DNA of 64,000 bases from the NCBI RefSeq assembly GCF_007625115.1, contig NZ_VMNH01000001.1, forward strand, positions 1 through 64,000. The letters run 5' to 3'. Position numbers and translations under genes: made by a program. This stretch comes from Sedimenticola selenatireducens (GTDB taxonomy: Bacteria; Pseudomonadota; Gammaproteobacteria; Chromatiales; Chromatiaceae). This document shows positions 37,356 through 49,926 of this stretch, piece after piece; position 1 is the stretch's first letter, and every line of letters begins with the position of its first letter. The notes below the pieces were generated by a model, which was not told where the DNA came from, ran no database searches, and worked only from the letters and a program-made list of their open reading frames with translations.

Positions 37356-37425
37356 AACTTCGATAGCCGATCGCTTATTTAATCTGGAAGCGCATGCTTC
37401 CAGATTAAGTAATCTAGTCGAAGTT
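37356..37425. other. nested inverted repeats between GST and ihfB genes
   Basis: The inner arms TTAATCTGGAAGC/GCTTCCAGATTAA (37379-37391 and 37396-37408) form a 13-bp stem with a GCAT loop. The outer arms AACTTCGA (37356-37363) and TCGAAGTT (37418-37425) can pair around it. It lies between convergent genes and lacks U-tracts. Confidence 0.6.
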
Positions 37426-37432
37426 AATTCAG

Positions 37433-37741
37433 TTAACCAGTGATTTTAGAACCACTCGCGGCGCTTTCATTGACACGCTCACGCAGCTCTTTACCCGGTT
37501 TAAAGTGAGGTACGTATTTCCCAGCTAGGGTAACTGATGCACCCGTTTTCGGATTACGGCCCTGTCTTGGCGGACGAAAATGGAGAGAGAAACTACCAAA
37601 ACCCCTGATTTCGATTCGCTCGCCAGAAGCCAGTGTTTGGCTCATCTGTTCCAGCATGCATTTGACAGCCAGCTCAACGTCACGGTAAGCAAGGTGGCTT
37701 TGTTCTTTTGCGATGACGTCAATCAGTTCAGATTTTGTCAT
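37433..37741 (-). CDS. ihfB: integration host factor subunit beta
   Basis: The 102-residue protein is a HU/IHF-family DNA-bending protein. It starts [23 protein letters not shown] in the IhfB manner and has [20 protein letters not shown] and the DNA-intercalating arm [10 protein letters not shown]. The last residues, [11 protein letters not shown], are typical of the beta subunit. It pairs with IhfA (outside the window). The position directly after rpsA is conserved across gammaproteobacteria. IHF would assist the RpoN-dependent promoters implied by PrsR, FleQ and FleR. Confidence 0.96.
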   Translation of the reverse strand: MTKSELIDVIAKEQSHLAYRDVELAVKCMLEQMSQTLASGERIEIRGFGSFSLHFRPPRQGRNPKTGASVTLAGKYVPHFKPGKELRERVNESAASGSKITG

Positions 37742-37764
37742 TCTTTTAGAATCCCCTTGATAAG

Positions 37765-37789
37765 GCCGGAACCCGCAACGGGTTCCGGC
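37765..37789. other. 11-bp perfect stem-loop between rpsA and ihfB
   Basis: GCCGGAACCCG and CGGGTTCCGGC flank a 3-base loop (CAA). No U-tract follows on the minus strand, so it may be an RNA processing or stability element that separates rpsA and ihfB message levels. Confidence 0.6.
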
Positions 37790-37821
37790 TACCTAAATCA
37801 ACTACGCGTTAGCGCAATAGA

Positions 37822-39498
37822 TCACTTCTTAGATGCTTCGTCCATCTGTGCCTTCAGCATATCGCCCAGAGTGGCGGTACCTGTTGGAGCACTGGAGTAA
37901 GACTTGATTGCAGCCTGCTCTTCAGCAAAATCTTTTGCCTTAATAGAGAGCGTAATGGTGCGATTCTTACGATCGACACCCAGGAAACGTGCTTCAACCT
38001 CATCACCTTCCTTGAGTTCAGAACGAGCATCTTCTACACGCTCTCTGGAGATCTCAGAACCACGAATATACCCTTCAATACCTTCAGCCAAGGTCACTAC
38101 AGCACCCCGTTTATCAACCTCTTTGACAATACCCTTGACGATATCGCCTTTGGCATTACCTGCCAGATAGGCTGAGAAGGGGTCTTTATCAAGCTGCTTG
38201 ATACCCAGGGAAATACGCTCGCGCTCTGGGTCAACTGAGAGTACAACAGTTTCCAGTTCCTGGCCTTTCTTATAGTCACGAACACCTTCGTCACTACCTT
38301 CATCCCATGAGATGTCAGAAAGATGAACCAGTCCGTCAATACCACCATCCAGACCAATGAATACACCGAAGTCGGTAATTGATTTGATCTTACCAGAGAC
38401 GTGATCACCCTTCTTATGGGTTTCAGCAAACTCTTCCCAAGGATTGTTCTTGCACTGTTTCATACCAAGTGAGATACGACGACGTTCTTCGTCGATATCC
38501 AGGACCATGACTTCTACTTCATCGCCCAGCTGTACCAGCTTTGAAGGATGGATGTTCTTGTTGGTCCAATCCATCTCAGAGACATGAACCAAACCTTCAA
38601 CGCCCTCTTCAATCTCAACAAAACAGCCATAATCGGCCAGATTGGTAACCTTACCAAACAAGCGGGTGCTTTCTGGATAACGACGAGCCAGATTGGCCCA
38701 TGGATCATCACCCATCTGCTTCAGACCCAGTGAGACGCGCTGTTTATCACGGTCAAACTTGAGTACTTTAACGCTGATCTCTTCGCCAATCTCAACCACT
38801 TCAGAAGGATGCTTGACGCGTTTCCAGGCCATATCAGTGATGTGCAGCAGACCATCAATTCCGCCCAAATCAACAAACGCACCGTAATCAGTGAGGTTCT
38901 TGACGATACCCTTGATCTCGATACCTTCTTGCAGACTTTCCAGCAAGGCTTCGCGCTCTGCACTGTATTCAGTCTCAACAACGGCACGACGTGAAACAAC
39001 AACATTGTTGCGGCGCTGATCAAGTTTGATCACCTTAAATTCGAGATCCTTACCTTCGAGGTAAGTGGTATCACGAACAGGGCGCACGTCAACAAGTGAA
39101 CCAGGAAGGAACGCACGAATCTCGCCAAGTTCGACTGTGAAGCCGCCCTTAACCTTGCCATTGATGCGGCCGGTAACGTTCTCTTCAGCTTCAAATGCAG
39201 TCTCAAGTACTCGCCAAGCATGATGACGCTTGGCCTTTTCACGTGAGAGACGGGTTGCACCAAAGCCATCTTCGACGGCATCCAGTGCAACTTCCACCTG
39301 ATCGCCAACAGAGACTTCAATCTCTCCGGCCAGGTTTAAAAATTGGCTTCTTGGAATAACGCCTTCTGATTTCAGTCCGGCATTAACAATCACCGCGTCA
39401 TTGGTGATTTCAAGGACGGTACCAACGATGATGGCACCTGTGCGCAGCTGAGTTTGCGCGACGCTCTCTTCAAAAAGTTCAGCAAAGCTTTCGGTCAT
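37822..39498 (-). CDS. rpsA: 30S ribosomal protein S1
   Basis: The 558-residue protein has six S1 repeats at roughly residues 21-86, 104-170, 191-259, 276-346, 363-433 and 450-519. The repeat signature [19 protein letters not shown] and similar blocks recur. The start [12 protein letters not shown] is the usual one. It binds mRNA upstream of starts and docks on S2. It follows cmk after a terminator-like hairpin and has a leader hairpin directly before its start, in keeping with translational autocontrol of rpsA. Confidence 0.97.
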   Translation of the reverse strand: MTESFAELFEESVAQTQLRTGAIIVGTVLEITNDAVIVNAGLKSEGVIPRSQFLNLAGEIEVSVGDQVEVALDAVEDGFGATRLSREKAKRHHAWRVLETAFEAEENVTGRINGKVKGGFTVELGEIRAFLPGSLVDVRPVRDTTYLEGKDLEFKVIKLDQRRNNVVVSRRAVVETEYSAEREALLESLQEGIEIKGIVKNLTDYGAFVDLGGIDGLLHITDMAWKRVKHPSEVVEIGEEISVKVLKFDRDKQRVSLGLKQMGDDPWANLARRYPESTRLFGKVTNLADYGCFVEIEEGVEGLVHVSEMDWTNKNIHPSKLVQLGDEVEVMVLDIDEERRRISLGMKQCKNNPWEEFAETHKKGDHVSGKIKSITDFGVFIGLDGGIDGLVHLSDISWDEGSDEGVRDYKKGQELETVVLSVDPERERISLGIKQLDKDPFSAYLAGNAKGDIVKGIVKEVDKRGAVVTLAEGIEGYIRGSEISRERVEDARSELKEGDEVEARFLGVDRKNRTITLSIKAKDFAEEQAAIKSYSSAPTGTATLGDMLKAQMDEASKK

Positions 39499-39511
39499 GG
39501 GTTAATAGTCC

Positions 39512-39529
39512 TAATCGGCGAACCGATTA
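39512..39529 (-). promoter_or_regulatory. rpsA leader hairpin with UUCG tetraloop
   Basis: On the minus strand, TAATCGG-TTCG-CCGATTA forms a 7-bp stem with the very stable UUCG loop, ending 13 bases before ATG 39498. The AGGA that could serve as Shine-Dalgarno overlaps its 3' base. E. coli rpsA is autoregulated through leader hairpins, so a similar role is plausible. Confidence 0.6.
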
Positions 39530-39579
39530 ATATCGACCTTAAGTACGGCATATACTGCTGGTCGATGTTGGTTAAAGTT

Positions 39580-39602
39580 AAAAAAACAGCCCATTATTGG
39601 GC
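39580..39602 (-). terminator. intrinsic terminator/attenuator between cmk and rpsA
   Basis: On the minus strand, GCCCA-ATAA-TGGGC is followed by TGTTTTTTT. It lies just after the cmk stop and would separate aroA-cmk transcription from rpsA. Confidence 0.72.
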
Positions 39603-39608
39603 CACCAT

Positions 39609-40274
39609 TTAGTTGAGATCAGGAAGCGCTTTACGAACCCTATCCATCACCCTTTTTAGCACTTCATCAATAGACAGTGCTGTCGAATCCACTATCAAAG
39701 CCCCCTCAGGAGCCTTTAGTGGCGCTACACTGCGATTACGATCCCGATCATCTCGTTCACTTATCTCCGCAATCAGACTCCCTAGATTAGCACTTAAACC
39801 CTTCTCTATCAACTGGTTATATCGCCGACGAGCACGTTCCTCGGCACTGGCATCCAGGAAAATTTTTACATCGGCAAAAGGGAAAACCACACTACCCATA
39901 TCCCTCCCATCTGCAACCAGCCCCGGTTCGATTGCGCAGGCCCTCTGCCACTCCAATAGCGCCGTCCTTACCTCGGGAACTGCCGCCACTTTTGAGGCGG
40001 CATTCCCTGCCTGCTCAGTTCGAATCGCCAGACTGACATCTTTTCCATCAAGCAGGATCTTATCCTGCTGAAATTCAATCTTCATACCCAGGGCAATTTC
40101 TGCCAGCCTTGCCCCATTATCAAGCGAGACACCAGACTGTTCAGCGGCATAGCCAAGAAGTCGGTAGAGCGCCCCACTATCCAAACAGCGCCATCCAAGT
40201 TGGGCGGCCAGTCTACTGGCAATCGTCCCTTTACCAGAACCACTGGGGCCATCAATGGTAATTACGAATGCCAT
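39609..40274 (-). CDS. cmk: cytidylate kinase
   Basis: The 221-residue protein starts MAFVITIDGPSGSGKGTIAS, the P-loop of bacterial CMP kinases. It then has LDSGALYRLLGYAAEQ, VADGRDMGSVVFP and KIFLDASAEERARRRYNQL, with a terminal ALIVDSTALSIDEV. It phosphorylates CMP/dCMP. It abuts aroA (next gene upstream) with no gap, implying co-transcription. Confidence 0.96.
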   Translation of the reverse strand: MAFVITIDGPSGSGKGTIASRLAAQLGWRCLDSGALYRLLGYAAEQSGVSLDNGARLAEIALGMKIEFQQDKILLDGKDVSLAIRTEQAGNAASKVAAVPEVRTALLEWQRACAIEPGLVADGRDMGSVVFPFADVKIFLDASAEERARRRYNQLIEKGLSANLGSLIAEISERDDRDRNRSVAPLKAPEGALIVDSTALSIDEVLKRVMDRVRKALPDLN

Positions 40275-41600
40275 TTAATTCTCCTCAGAGGCCGATATCG
40301 TCAATCCTGCATCTCTTGCCAGGCCAATAAACCCGGGAAATGATGTATTCACATTACTGCAGTCATCGATAACGATTTCACCCTGAGCGCGCAATGCTGC
40401 CATTGCAAATGACATGGCAATCCTGTGATCTCCGTGACTGTTTACCCGCCCACCGGCAAGGGGACCACCCTGAATCACAATGCCATCCGGTGTCGGTGTG
40501 ACATCGGCACCCAGGATGGCTAATCCATCAGCCATGACCTGAATTCGATCACTCTCTTTGACTCGCAGCTCTTCTGCGCCTGTCAGACGGGTCACACCCT
40601 CGGCGCAGGCCGCAGCAATAAATAACGCAGGAAATTCATCAATCGCCAACGGAACCTGATCTTCGGGTATATCGATCCCATGCAATGGCGCTGAACGGAC
40701 ACGCAAATCGGCAACCGGTTCTCCGCCAACATCACGCCGGTTTAAAATCTCGATATCGGCTCCCATCAACCTGAGAATATTAATCACCCCATCACGGGTT
40801 GGGTTGATCCCGACATGTTCCAGCACGATATCTGACCCCGGTGAAATCGTGGCGCCGACCAGAAAAAAAGCCGCCGATGAAATATCCGCCGGCACATCAA
40901 TATCACAAGCCGTCAGCTTGCCCCCACCTGAAACGGAGATTCGGTTTGCATCACGCCGAACCCTGTAGCCAAAACCATTCAGCATGCGTTCCGTGTGATC
41001 CCGCGTTGGTGCCGGTTCTGAAACAGTTGTCTCACCCTCTGCATAGAGCCCAGCCAGCAGCAGGCAGGACTTTATCTGGGCGCTGGCGACAGGTAATTCA
41101 TAATTAATCGCCTTCAGTCTTTTAACTGGATGAATTACCAGCGGCGCAGTCCCCTGCCCCGTTGTTTCTACTTGAGCACCCATCAGCCGAAGTGGTTCAG
41201 TAACACGACGCATAGGGCGGCCTGACAACGAACTGTCACCCACCAGCGTGATATCTAACCCTTGTCCAGCCAAAAGTCCTGAAAGCAGTCGCATGGAGGT
41301 TCCAGAGTTGCCGAGATCAAGCGGTGCATCAGGGGCCTTAAGGCCGTGCATACCGACGCCTTCAATCGTGACCTCACTGTTAACCGGACCCTTTATTGAC
41401 ACACCAAGAGATTGGAATGCCTCAAGTGTCGCCAAACTATCTTCCCCTTCGAGAAAACCAGTGATATGAGTGATGCCTTCGGCAAGCGAACCGAGCATGA
41501 TAGAGCGATGTGAAATTGACTTATCTCCCGGAACCCGGAAGGTACCTTTCAAACAACCACCAGGCTGTACATGAAAGACCAGATTTTCGGTTAAACTCAA
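40275..41600 (-). CDS. aroA: 3-phosphoshikimate 1-carboxyvinyltransferase (EPSP synthase)
   Basis: The 441-residue protein has the two-domain EPSP synthase fold. Motifs are RVPGDKSISHRSIMLGSLAE, DLGNSGTSMRLLSGLLAG, LPVASAQIKSCLLLAGLYA, IDEFPALFIAAACAEGVT, and the late GDHRIAMSFAMAAL. The PGDKSISHR and EGED forms are those of the class II-like enzymes rather than E. coli AroA (class I). It catalyses the sixth step of the shikimate pathway. It is followed directly by cmk, as in many gammaproteobacteria. Confidence 0.95.
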   Translation of the reverse strand: MSLTENLVFHVQPGGCLKGTFRVPGDKSISHRSIMLGSLAEGITHITGFLEGEDSLATLEAFQSLGVSIKGPVNSEVTIEGVGMHGLKAPDAPLDLGNSGTSMRLLSGLLAGQGLDITLVGDSSLSGRPMRRVTEPLRLMGAQVETTGQGTAPLVIHPVKRLKAINYELPVASAQIKSCLLLAGLYAEGETTVSEPAPTRDHTERMLNGFGYRVRRDANRISVSGGGKLTACDIDVPADISSAAFFLVGATISPGSDIVLEHVGINPTRDGVINILRLMGADIEILNRRDVGGEPVADLRVRSAPLHGIDIPEDQVPLAIDEFPALFIAAACAEGVTRLTGAEELRVKESDRIQVMADGLAILGADVTPTPDGIVIQGGPLAGGRVNSHGDHRIAMSFAMAALRAQGEIVIDDCSNVNTSFPGFIGLARDAGLTISASEEN

Positions 41601-41762
41601 TGGAGTCTCCAGAACTTACAAAGGAAGGAAAAGGGCGCACAGCTTAGCCCTAAATGAATCTCAAGTAAATATCAAACCACATTGATAAACAATGGGTTAG
41701 CGTATATTAGCGGAAAAAAGCTAGCATCAGACACGATCTCTGCTGATGAAATAGCCGGTCGG

Positions 41763-44623
<2,861 letters not shown>

Positions 44624-44713
44624 TCTTCTATCAATTCAGTCGTGAATATTATTCAGTAAGATCATACCGCGCTGTAATTCATCTTGGTACGCTTTTCAGT
44701 AGCCGCACTCAAT

Positions 44714-47700
44714 TTACATCGCCGCCAGTTCCGCTGCCTCAGTTATATCAACCGATACGAGTCGCGAAACGCCTGGTTCATGCATGGTCACGCCGGTCAG
44801 CTGATTGGCGATTTCCATAGTAATTTTGTTATGGCTGATGAAGATGAATTGCACTTGAGACGACATCGATTTCACCAACTCACAAAACCTTCCCACGTTG
44901 GCATCGTCGAGTGGCGCATCCACCTCGTCCAACATACAGAATGGGGCGGGGTTCAGCTCAAAGATGGCAAAAACCAGTGCCACAGCCGTCAACGCCTTCT
45001 CACCACCGGAGAGTAAGTGGATGCTGGAATTACGTTTACCGGGTGGCCGCGCCATCACCGTGACACCAGTGTCCAACAAATCTTCTCCCGTGAGTTGCAG
45101 GTAGGCGTGCCCGCCACCAAACAGTTTCGGGAATTTCTCCTGTAACCCATTGTTAACTTTATCAAAGGTCTCTCTGAAACGGGTTCGCGTCTCTCGGTCA
45201 ATCTTGCGAATTGCGTTTTCCAGTGTTTCCAGGGATTCCGTGATGTCCGCATGCTGGGCATCGAGATAATTCATCCGCTCAGACTGTTCTTGGAATTCAT
45301 CAATAGCGGCCAGATTGATCGGACCCAGACGCCGAATGCGAGCATCCATCTGCTCGACTTTTTGCACCCACTCATCGATCGTAGAATCGGCCGGCAGTTC
45401 AAGGAAGAGTTGTTCGCGCTGGAAATCAGTCTCTTTCAACTGCTCTTCAACGGTCTTAGAACGAATCAGTACTTCCTGTCTATTCATGCGCGCCTGATCG
45501 AGTGCAGCACGCTGTTTAAGCACTTCCTGCTCTGCACCGGACCGGTCCTGTTCCAATTGCCTGACTTGCGCATCAAATGTTTCAAGAGTCGCCCGAACCT
45601 TGGCTAGCTCCGTCTCGACCTGAATGCGTAATGCCAATTGAATCTTGAGTGCATCCTGATTCTCAAGGAAAGGTATCTGCCCCTCCTCCAGCGACTGGAT
45701 CAGCTCATCTCTACGCGAGGTCAGGTGAGCCAACTGCCCCTGCATCCTCTCCAGACTCTGCATCAGCGAGGTCTGTGAACTGCGCATGGATTCAATCTGC
45801 AGTGCGATCGAATGGGCCTGATTGCGTTGCCGGGATGACTCCTCGCGGATTTCAGTCAACTGTACACTTAATGCTTCTCGCTGCTGGATGAGTTGCTCAC
45901 GTCGCTCACCCAGTGTCTCCATCTCTTCCAAGGCGACATGCAAACGAGCCCTGGACATCTCCAGCTCTTCTTTATCTTCTTCCGCCTGATTACGCAGTTC
46001 ATCCATATCATGACGAATGGTTTCACCACGATGTTTCAAGTGCTCGGCACGGGCCTTTTTACCAGACAGCGTCGCTCGCAACTCCGCAAGTCCCCGGTTC
46101 ACATCATTTAACTGTTGCTGAATATGTTCCTTCGATTGCTCTGCCTGCTGCAGTTGTTCACGACCCCCCGAGAGACTTACCGCAGAAGACTCAACCAGTT
46201 GACCCAGCTTCTCAATAGCGTCACCGAGCGTTCTAATCTCCTGCTCTCTGGCCAATACACCGGCGGTCTCATCTTCGCCACGACTCAAGCGAAGCCAATT
46301 ACACCCCATCCAGATCCCATCTGGCGTAATCAGGGATTCACCGGGTTTGAGCATCGATCTTTTTGCATAGGCCTCGGTCACCCCAGATACAGTCTGCACA
46401 CCACTCAGCAAACCTTCCAGCGGCCAGGGGGCCTTAATACGGTGTAGCAGCGCATCAGGACCGACTGTGGTGCCACTTTTCCCTGCTGTGGTATCAAAGA
46501 AGGTAAGACTCCCGTTCTCCAGTGTTTCAAGCACATTTTGCAGGTCATCCATGTTATTCGTACACACAGACTGCAGATGAAACCCAAGCACTGTCTCTAC
46601 GGCTTGCTCCCAGCCCGATTCAACCTGAATATTCTGCGCCAGGCGGGACGCCTGTCCAAGACCCTGGGCATCCAGCCACTCGGTCACGCCTTGTTCTTGT
46701 TTGCCCAGTGCGGCCTGTTGTAATGCTTCCAGTGACGCAAAGCGCCCTCGCGAGGTCTGCAGATTGGCCCGCGCTTCATCAAGGCGGCTTCCGACCTCAT
46801 GATTATTCTGGCGGATGGTTGTTATCCGTTCGGCTTCAGAGGCGAGTTGCTCTTGCAGGATTTCAGCCTGCTCTACGCGCTCTTGCTCCTCAGACTCCAG
46901 TTCAACGATACTCTCCAGTAATGGTTGGTCATTCAATCTTTCCAACTCTTCGTGGAATCGCTCCAGTCGTTTTTGAACCTGATTACTCTTCTCGTCCAGA
47001 TGATTGATGCGGGTCCGTTCAACTTGCGCTGTCTGGGCCGGTTCTGCCGCTTGACGGTTGAACTGTTCCCACTCATTCTGCCAGGACTGCATGGCCTGTT
47101 CTGAATCTGCCAGCCGCTCCGCCGCGACCAGCTCGATTTCCCGCGCCTGCTCAAGCAGTGGCTCTTGTTCTTCCAGAGTGGCATTCAGCTCTTCAAGTCT
47201 GGCCTCATCGTGCTGACGATGATCGGTTGACTCCTGCCACGCCTGCTCAGTCTGATGCAAATCATGCTCAAACTGGGCACGACTGTCTTTGGCATACTGG
47301 ATAGACTGTTCAAGACGCGCTATCTCGCTGCCCACGGCATAAAACCGTCCTTGAACCTCATTGAAATTATCATGGGCTTCAGCATGTCCCGCCCGATCAC
47401 GCTCTATCTCAGATTCAAGCCGACGCTGTTTAGCAATCGCGGCCTCAAGATCTGTTTGCTTCTCCAGGATATCTTTGTCACGACGGGTGAGATCATCATC
47501 CATAGAGCGCCAACGCAATGCCAGAAGTTCCGCTTGCAATCGTCGCTCTTGTTCTTTGTACTCTTTATAACGCTCGGCAGTCGTGGCCTGACGCTGTAGG
47601 TGCTGAAGCTGTTTGGAGATCTCTTCACGCAGATCATTTAGACGATCCAGATTCTCCTTGGTGCGGCGTATCCGGTTTTCCGTGTCCCGGCGTCGCTCTT

Positions 47701-48220
47701 TATATTTAGAGATCCCCGCCGCCTCTTCAAGAAAAGCACGCAGGTCTTCAGGACGGGCCTCAATAAGTCGGGAAATCATACCCTGTTCAATAATCGAGTA
47801 ACTGCGGGGACCGAGGCCTGTACCGAGAAACAGATCGGTGATATCGCGGCGCCGACAACGCACGCCATTCATTAGGTAATTTGACTGGCCATCCCTGGAA
47901 ACCTGGCGCTTGACAGAAATCGTGCTGTACTGGGCATATTGACCTCCTGCCTTGCCATCACTGTTATCGAACACTAGTTCGATACTGGCCGTACCAACCG
48001 GCTTGCGACTGGTTGATCCGTTAAAGATAACATCGGCCATGGATTCGCCGCGTAGCATCTTGGCGGAGCTCTCGCCCATCACCCAGCGCACCGCATCAAT
48101 TACGTTGGATTTTCCACAGCCGTTAGGCCCCACAATACCCACCAGATTGCTCGGTATGTGGACGGTGGTAGGATCAACAAAGGATTTGAATCCGGCCAGT
48201 TTGATTTTTTCTAAGCGCAT
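44714..48220 (-). CDS. smc: chromosome segregation protein SMC
   Basis: I start at ATG 48220 (MRLEKIKLAGFKSFVDPT), the conserved SMC N-terminus; the frame extends nine codons to a GTG at 48247 without a Shine-Dalgarno. The product is about 1168 residues. The N-terminal ATPase half has Walker A GPNGCGKSNVIDAVRWVMGE. Long coiled coils (about 170-500 and 660-990) flank a hinge (about 510-650). The C-terminal half has the ABC signature HLLSGGEKALTAVAL and Walker B PFCMLDEVDAPLDD. It is the condensin core; the organism thus uses SMC rather than MukB. Confidence 0.97.
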   Translation of the reverse strand: MRLEKIKLAGFKSFVDPTTVHIPSNLVGIVGPNGCGKSNVIDAVRWVMGESSAKMLRGESMADVIFNGSTSRKPVGTASIELVFDNSDGKAGGQYAQYSTISVKRQVSRDGQSNYLMNGVRCRRRDITDLFLGTGLGPRSYSIIEQGMISRLIEARPEDLRAFLEEAAGISKYKERRRDTENRIRRTKENLDRLNDLREEISKQLQHLQRQATTAERYKEYKEQERRLQAELLALRWRSMDDDLTRRDKDILEKQTDLEAAIAKQRRLESEIERDRAGHAEAHDNFNEVQGRFYAVGSEIARLEQSIQYAKDSRAQFEHDLHQTEQAWQESTDHRQHDEARLEELNATLEEQEPLLEQAREIELVAAERLADSEQAMQSWQNEWEQFNRQAAEPAQTAQVERTRINHLDEKSNQVQKRLERFHEELERLNDQPLLESIVELESEEQERVEQAEILQEQLASEAERITTIRQNNHEVGSRLDEARANLQTSRGRFASLEALQQAALGKQEQGVTEWLDAQGLGQASRLAQNIQVESGWEQAVETVLGFHLQSVCTNNMDDLQNVLETLENGSLTFFDTTAGKSGTTVGPDALLHRIKAPWPLEGLLSGVQTVSGVTEAYAKRSMLKPGESLITPDGIWMGCNWLRLSRGEDETAGVLAREQEIRTLGDAIEKLGQLVESSAVSLSGGREQLQQAEQSKEHIQQQLNDVNRGLAELRATLSGKKARAEHLKHRGETIRHDMDELRNQAEEDKEELEMSRARLHVALEEMETLGERREQLIQQREALSVQLTEIREESSRQRNQAHSIALQIESMRSSQTSLMQSLERMQGQLAHLTSRRDELIQSLEEGQIPFLENQDALKIQLALRIQVETELAKVRATLETFDAQVRQLEQDRSGAEQEVLKQRAALDQARMNRQEVLIRSKTVEEQLKETDFQREQLFLELPADSTIDEWVQKVEQMDARIRRLGPINLAAIDEFQEQSERMNYLDAQHADITESLETLENAIRKIDRETRTRFRETFDKVNNGLQEKFPKLFGGGHAYLQLTGEDLLDTGVTVMARPPGKRNSSIHLLSGGEKALTAVALVFAIFELNPAPFCMLDEVDAPLDDANVGRFCELVKSMSSQVQFIFISHNKITMEIANQLTGVTMHEPGVSRLVSVDITEAAELAAM

Positions 48221-48365
48221 AGGTCGGTAAGATACAGATAGGTTCACCCGGTTACAAGAGAACCAGGTCAGGTTATTTAACTTTAAATATGTTATTTATC
48301 TTATTGTTTAATATATATTTATTATCATAGTGAATAATAATTGAACAGCAACCTGAGATGCTTAC

Positions 48366-48394
48366 TTCAGACAAGCTGCCATCTCCCGTATAAT
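48366..48394 (+). promoter_or_regulatory. sigma-70 promoter of queF
   Basis: A consensus -10 TATAAT at 48389-48394 is 17 bases from TTCAGA at 48366-48371. It lies 36 bases before the queF start. No preQ1 riboswitch was recognisable in the leader. Confidence 0.6.
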
Positions 48395-48430
48395 CGCCGA
48401 ATTTCCTCCACAGATCGAGAACAATCGAAC

Positions 48431-48820
48431 ATGTCAAGTCAACCCAGCAAGTCACTGGAAACCTTCGATAATCCACAACCCGATCGCGATTACACGATCC
48501 GCATCGAAGTACCCGAATTTACCTGCCTCTGTCCCAAGACCGGCCAGCCCGATTTTGCAGAGCTGACCATTGAATACATCGCGGATCAACTCTGCGTCGA
48601 ACTCAAATCGTTGAAGATGTATGCTTGGTCATTTCGCGACGAAGGCGCCTTCCATGAGGCCGTCACCAACCAGATTCTCAGTGACCTGGTATCCGCAACT
48701 CAACCGCGGTTTATGCGACTGACTGCCAACTTTAATGTCCGAGGTGGTATCTACACCAGTGTGGTAGCTGAGCATCGTGCTGAGAATTGGCAGCCGCCCA
48801 TACCGGTTAACCTTCCCTAG
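48431..48820 (+). CDS. queF: NADPH-dependent 7-cyano-7-deazaguanine (preQ0) reductase
   Basis: The start is ATG 48431 ([16 protein letters not shown]); the open frame runs 30 codons further upstream through the promoter and is not coding. The 129-residue length is that of the short, unimodular QueF. The catalytic Cys is in [18 protein letters not shown] (about residue 38-40). The QueF motif appears as [20 protein letters not shown], and the late segment is [19 protein letters not shown]. It reduces preQ0 to preQ1 for queuosine tRNA modification. Confidence 0.95.
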   Translation: MSSQPSKSLETFDNPQPDRDYTIRIEVPEFTCLCPKTGQPDFAELTIEYIADQLCVELKSLKMYAWSFRDEGAFHEAVTNQILSDLVSATQPRFMRLTANFNVRGGIYTSVVAEHRAENWQPPIPVNLP

Positions 48821-48834
48821 CTAAAGATCAGCGC

Positions 48835-48874
48835 ATAAGCAGTGGCTCCCATACAATTTGGAAGCCACCGCTTA
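48835..48874. other. stem-loop between convergent queF and rdgC
   Basis: ATAAGC-A-GTGGCT pairs with AGCCAC-C-GCTTAT around a 14-base loop, with one A-C mismatch. It is 14 bases after the queF stop and 10 bases before the rdgC stop. There is no T-run on either side. Confidence 0.55.
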
Positions 48875-48884
48875 TCTCTACTCA

Positions 48885-49796
48885 CTAACGCTCGTCGGCC
48901 AAACCACCAAATATCTCAATCAGATCTGTTATAAAGCGCTGTAGCTCCAAACTCATCAGGGAAAAATCCACATCAAAACGGGTTGCTGCATCCTCAGATT
49001 CTGCGGTAGCGGCCTCCTCAAGAATGATATCCAGGAACTTGAGCCGTTTGATAGAAAAATCATCTGAAAGCACAAACCCCAGACGCTCTCCCCATTCCAA
49101 TGCCAATTTAACGACCTGCTTTCCAGCCTCTAAATGAGTGCGAATCTCATCGCCCTCAAGATCCTGGCGGCGACAACGGATAATGCCACCTTCCTCGACA
49201 GTATCCCGCAACTCACACTCATCCTGAATCTGAAAAGCTGCTGAAGATTCTGTGCCGCTTACCCAGGCAGTCATCAATGAGGCGGGTGACAGGTTGACTT
49301 CAAAGGGTTTGGCCGGGAGTGTACCAAGCGTTTCGCGTAATAAACTAACCAGCTCTTCGGCCTTTTTACTGCTTGCCGCATCAACCACCAGCCACTGATT
49401 TTGCGTATCAATGTACGCATAGATGCGGGAAGATTTTATGAATGCACGCGGCAACAGATCAAGCATCAATTCATCTTTTAACTCATCTTGTTCTTTGCGC
49501 CGGACCTTACGCGCTTCCGACTCCTCTATCTCTGCGACTTTATCCGCCAGCAGCTCACGCACCACTGCCGCAGGCAATACACGCTCTTCCCTTCTCGCGC
49601 AGACCATGATGCAACTACCAGAAGCATGTGTCAGTAACTCCGCGCCGCGCCCGAGGGGTGGTTGCCAGCCGAGTGATGAGAGTTCCAGCGTGCCACAACC
49701 TTTTGCGGTTCGCTCTAGAAGCCGCTCGTGCAGTGCTTCTGGATCATATTGGAAGGGCGTGAGAAGTTTGAATAGGTAGAGATTTTTAAACCACAT
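48885..49796 (-). CDS. rdgC: recombination-associated protein RdgC
   Basis: The 303-residue protein starts MWFKNLYLFKLLTPFQYDPE, the conserved RdgC N-terminus. It continues with LGWQPPLGRGAELLTHASG, LPAAVVRELLADKVAEIEE and LLPRAFIKSSRIYAYIDTQ. RdgC forms a ring around DNA and modulates RecA-dependent recombination. The length matches the E. coli protein (303). It converges with queF. Confidence 0.96.
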   Translation of the reverse strand: MWFKNLYLFKLLTPFQYDPEALHERLLERTAKGCGTLELSSLGWQPPLGRGAELLTHASGSCIMVCARREERVLPAAVVRELLADKVAEIEESEARKVRRKEQDELKDELMLDLLPRAFIKSSRIYAYIDTQNQWLVVDAASSKKAEELVSLLRETLGTLPAKPFEVNLSPASLMTAWVSGTESSAAFQIQDECELRDTVEEGGIIRCRRQDLEGDEIRTHLEAGKQVVKLALEWGERLGFVLSDDFSIKRLKFLDIILEEAATAESEDAATRFDVDFSLMSLELQRFITDLIEIFGGLADER

Positions 49797-49926
49797 GCAG
49801 AAAGAGTCTCGGGATAAAAGTACCGCATTATCCCGGAACCATCAGATCGTATCCAGCGCTAATCCTGATCTGTTTAGTGAAGTTGCCTTATGGAACCGAC
49901 GATGACGGATGTTGACAACATCACAA

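Noticed and set aside
48248-48430. preQ1 riboswitch before queF
   Set aside because: The leader after the TATAAT promoter is about 30 bases with no preQ1-I or preQ1-II motif.
48341-48430. 30-codon N-terminal extension of queF
   Set aside because: It runs through the -35/-10 promoter; the protein family starts near ATG 48431.
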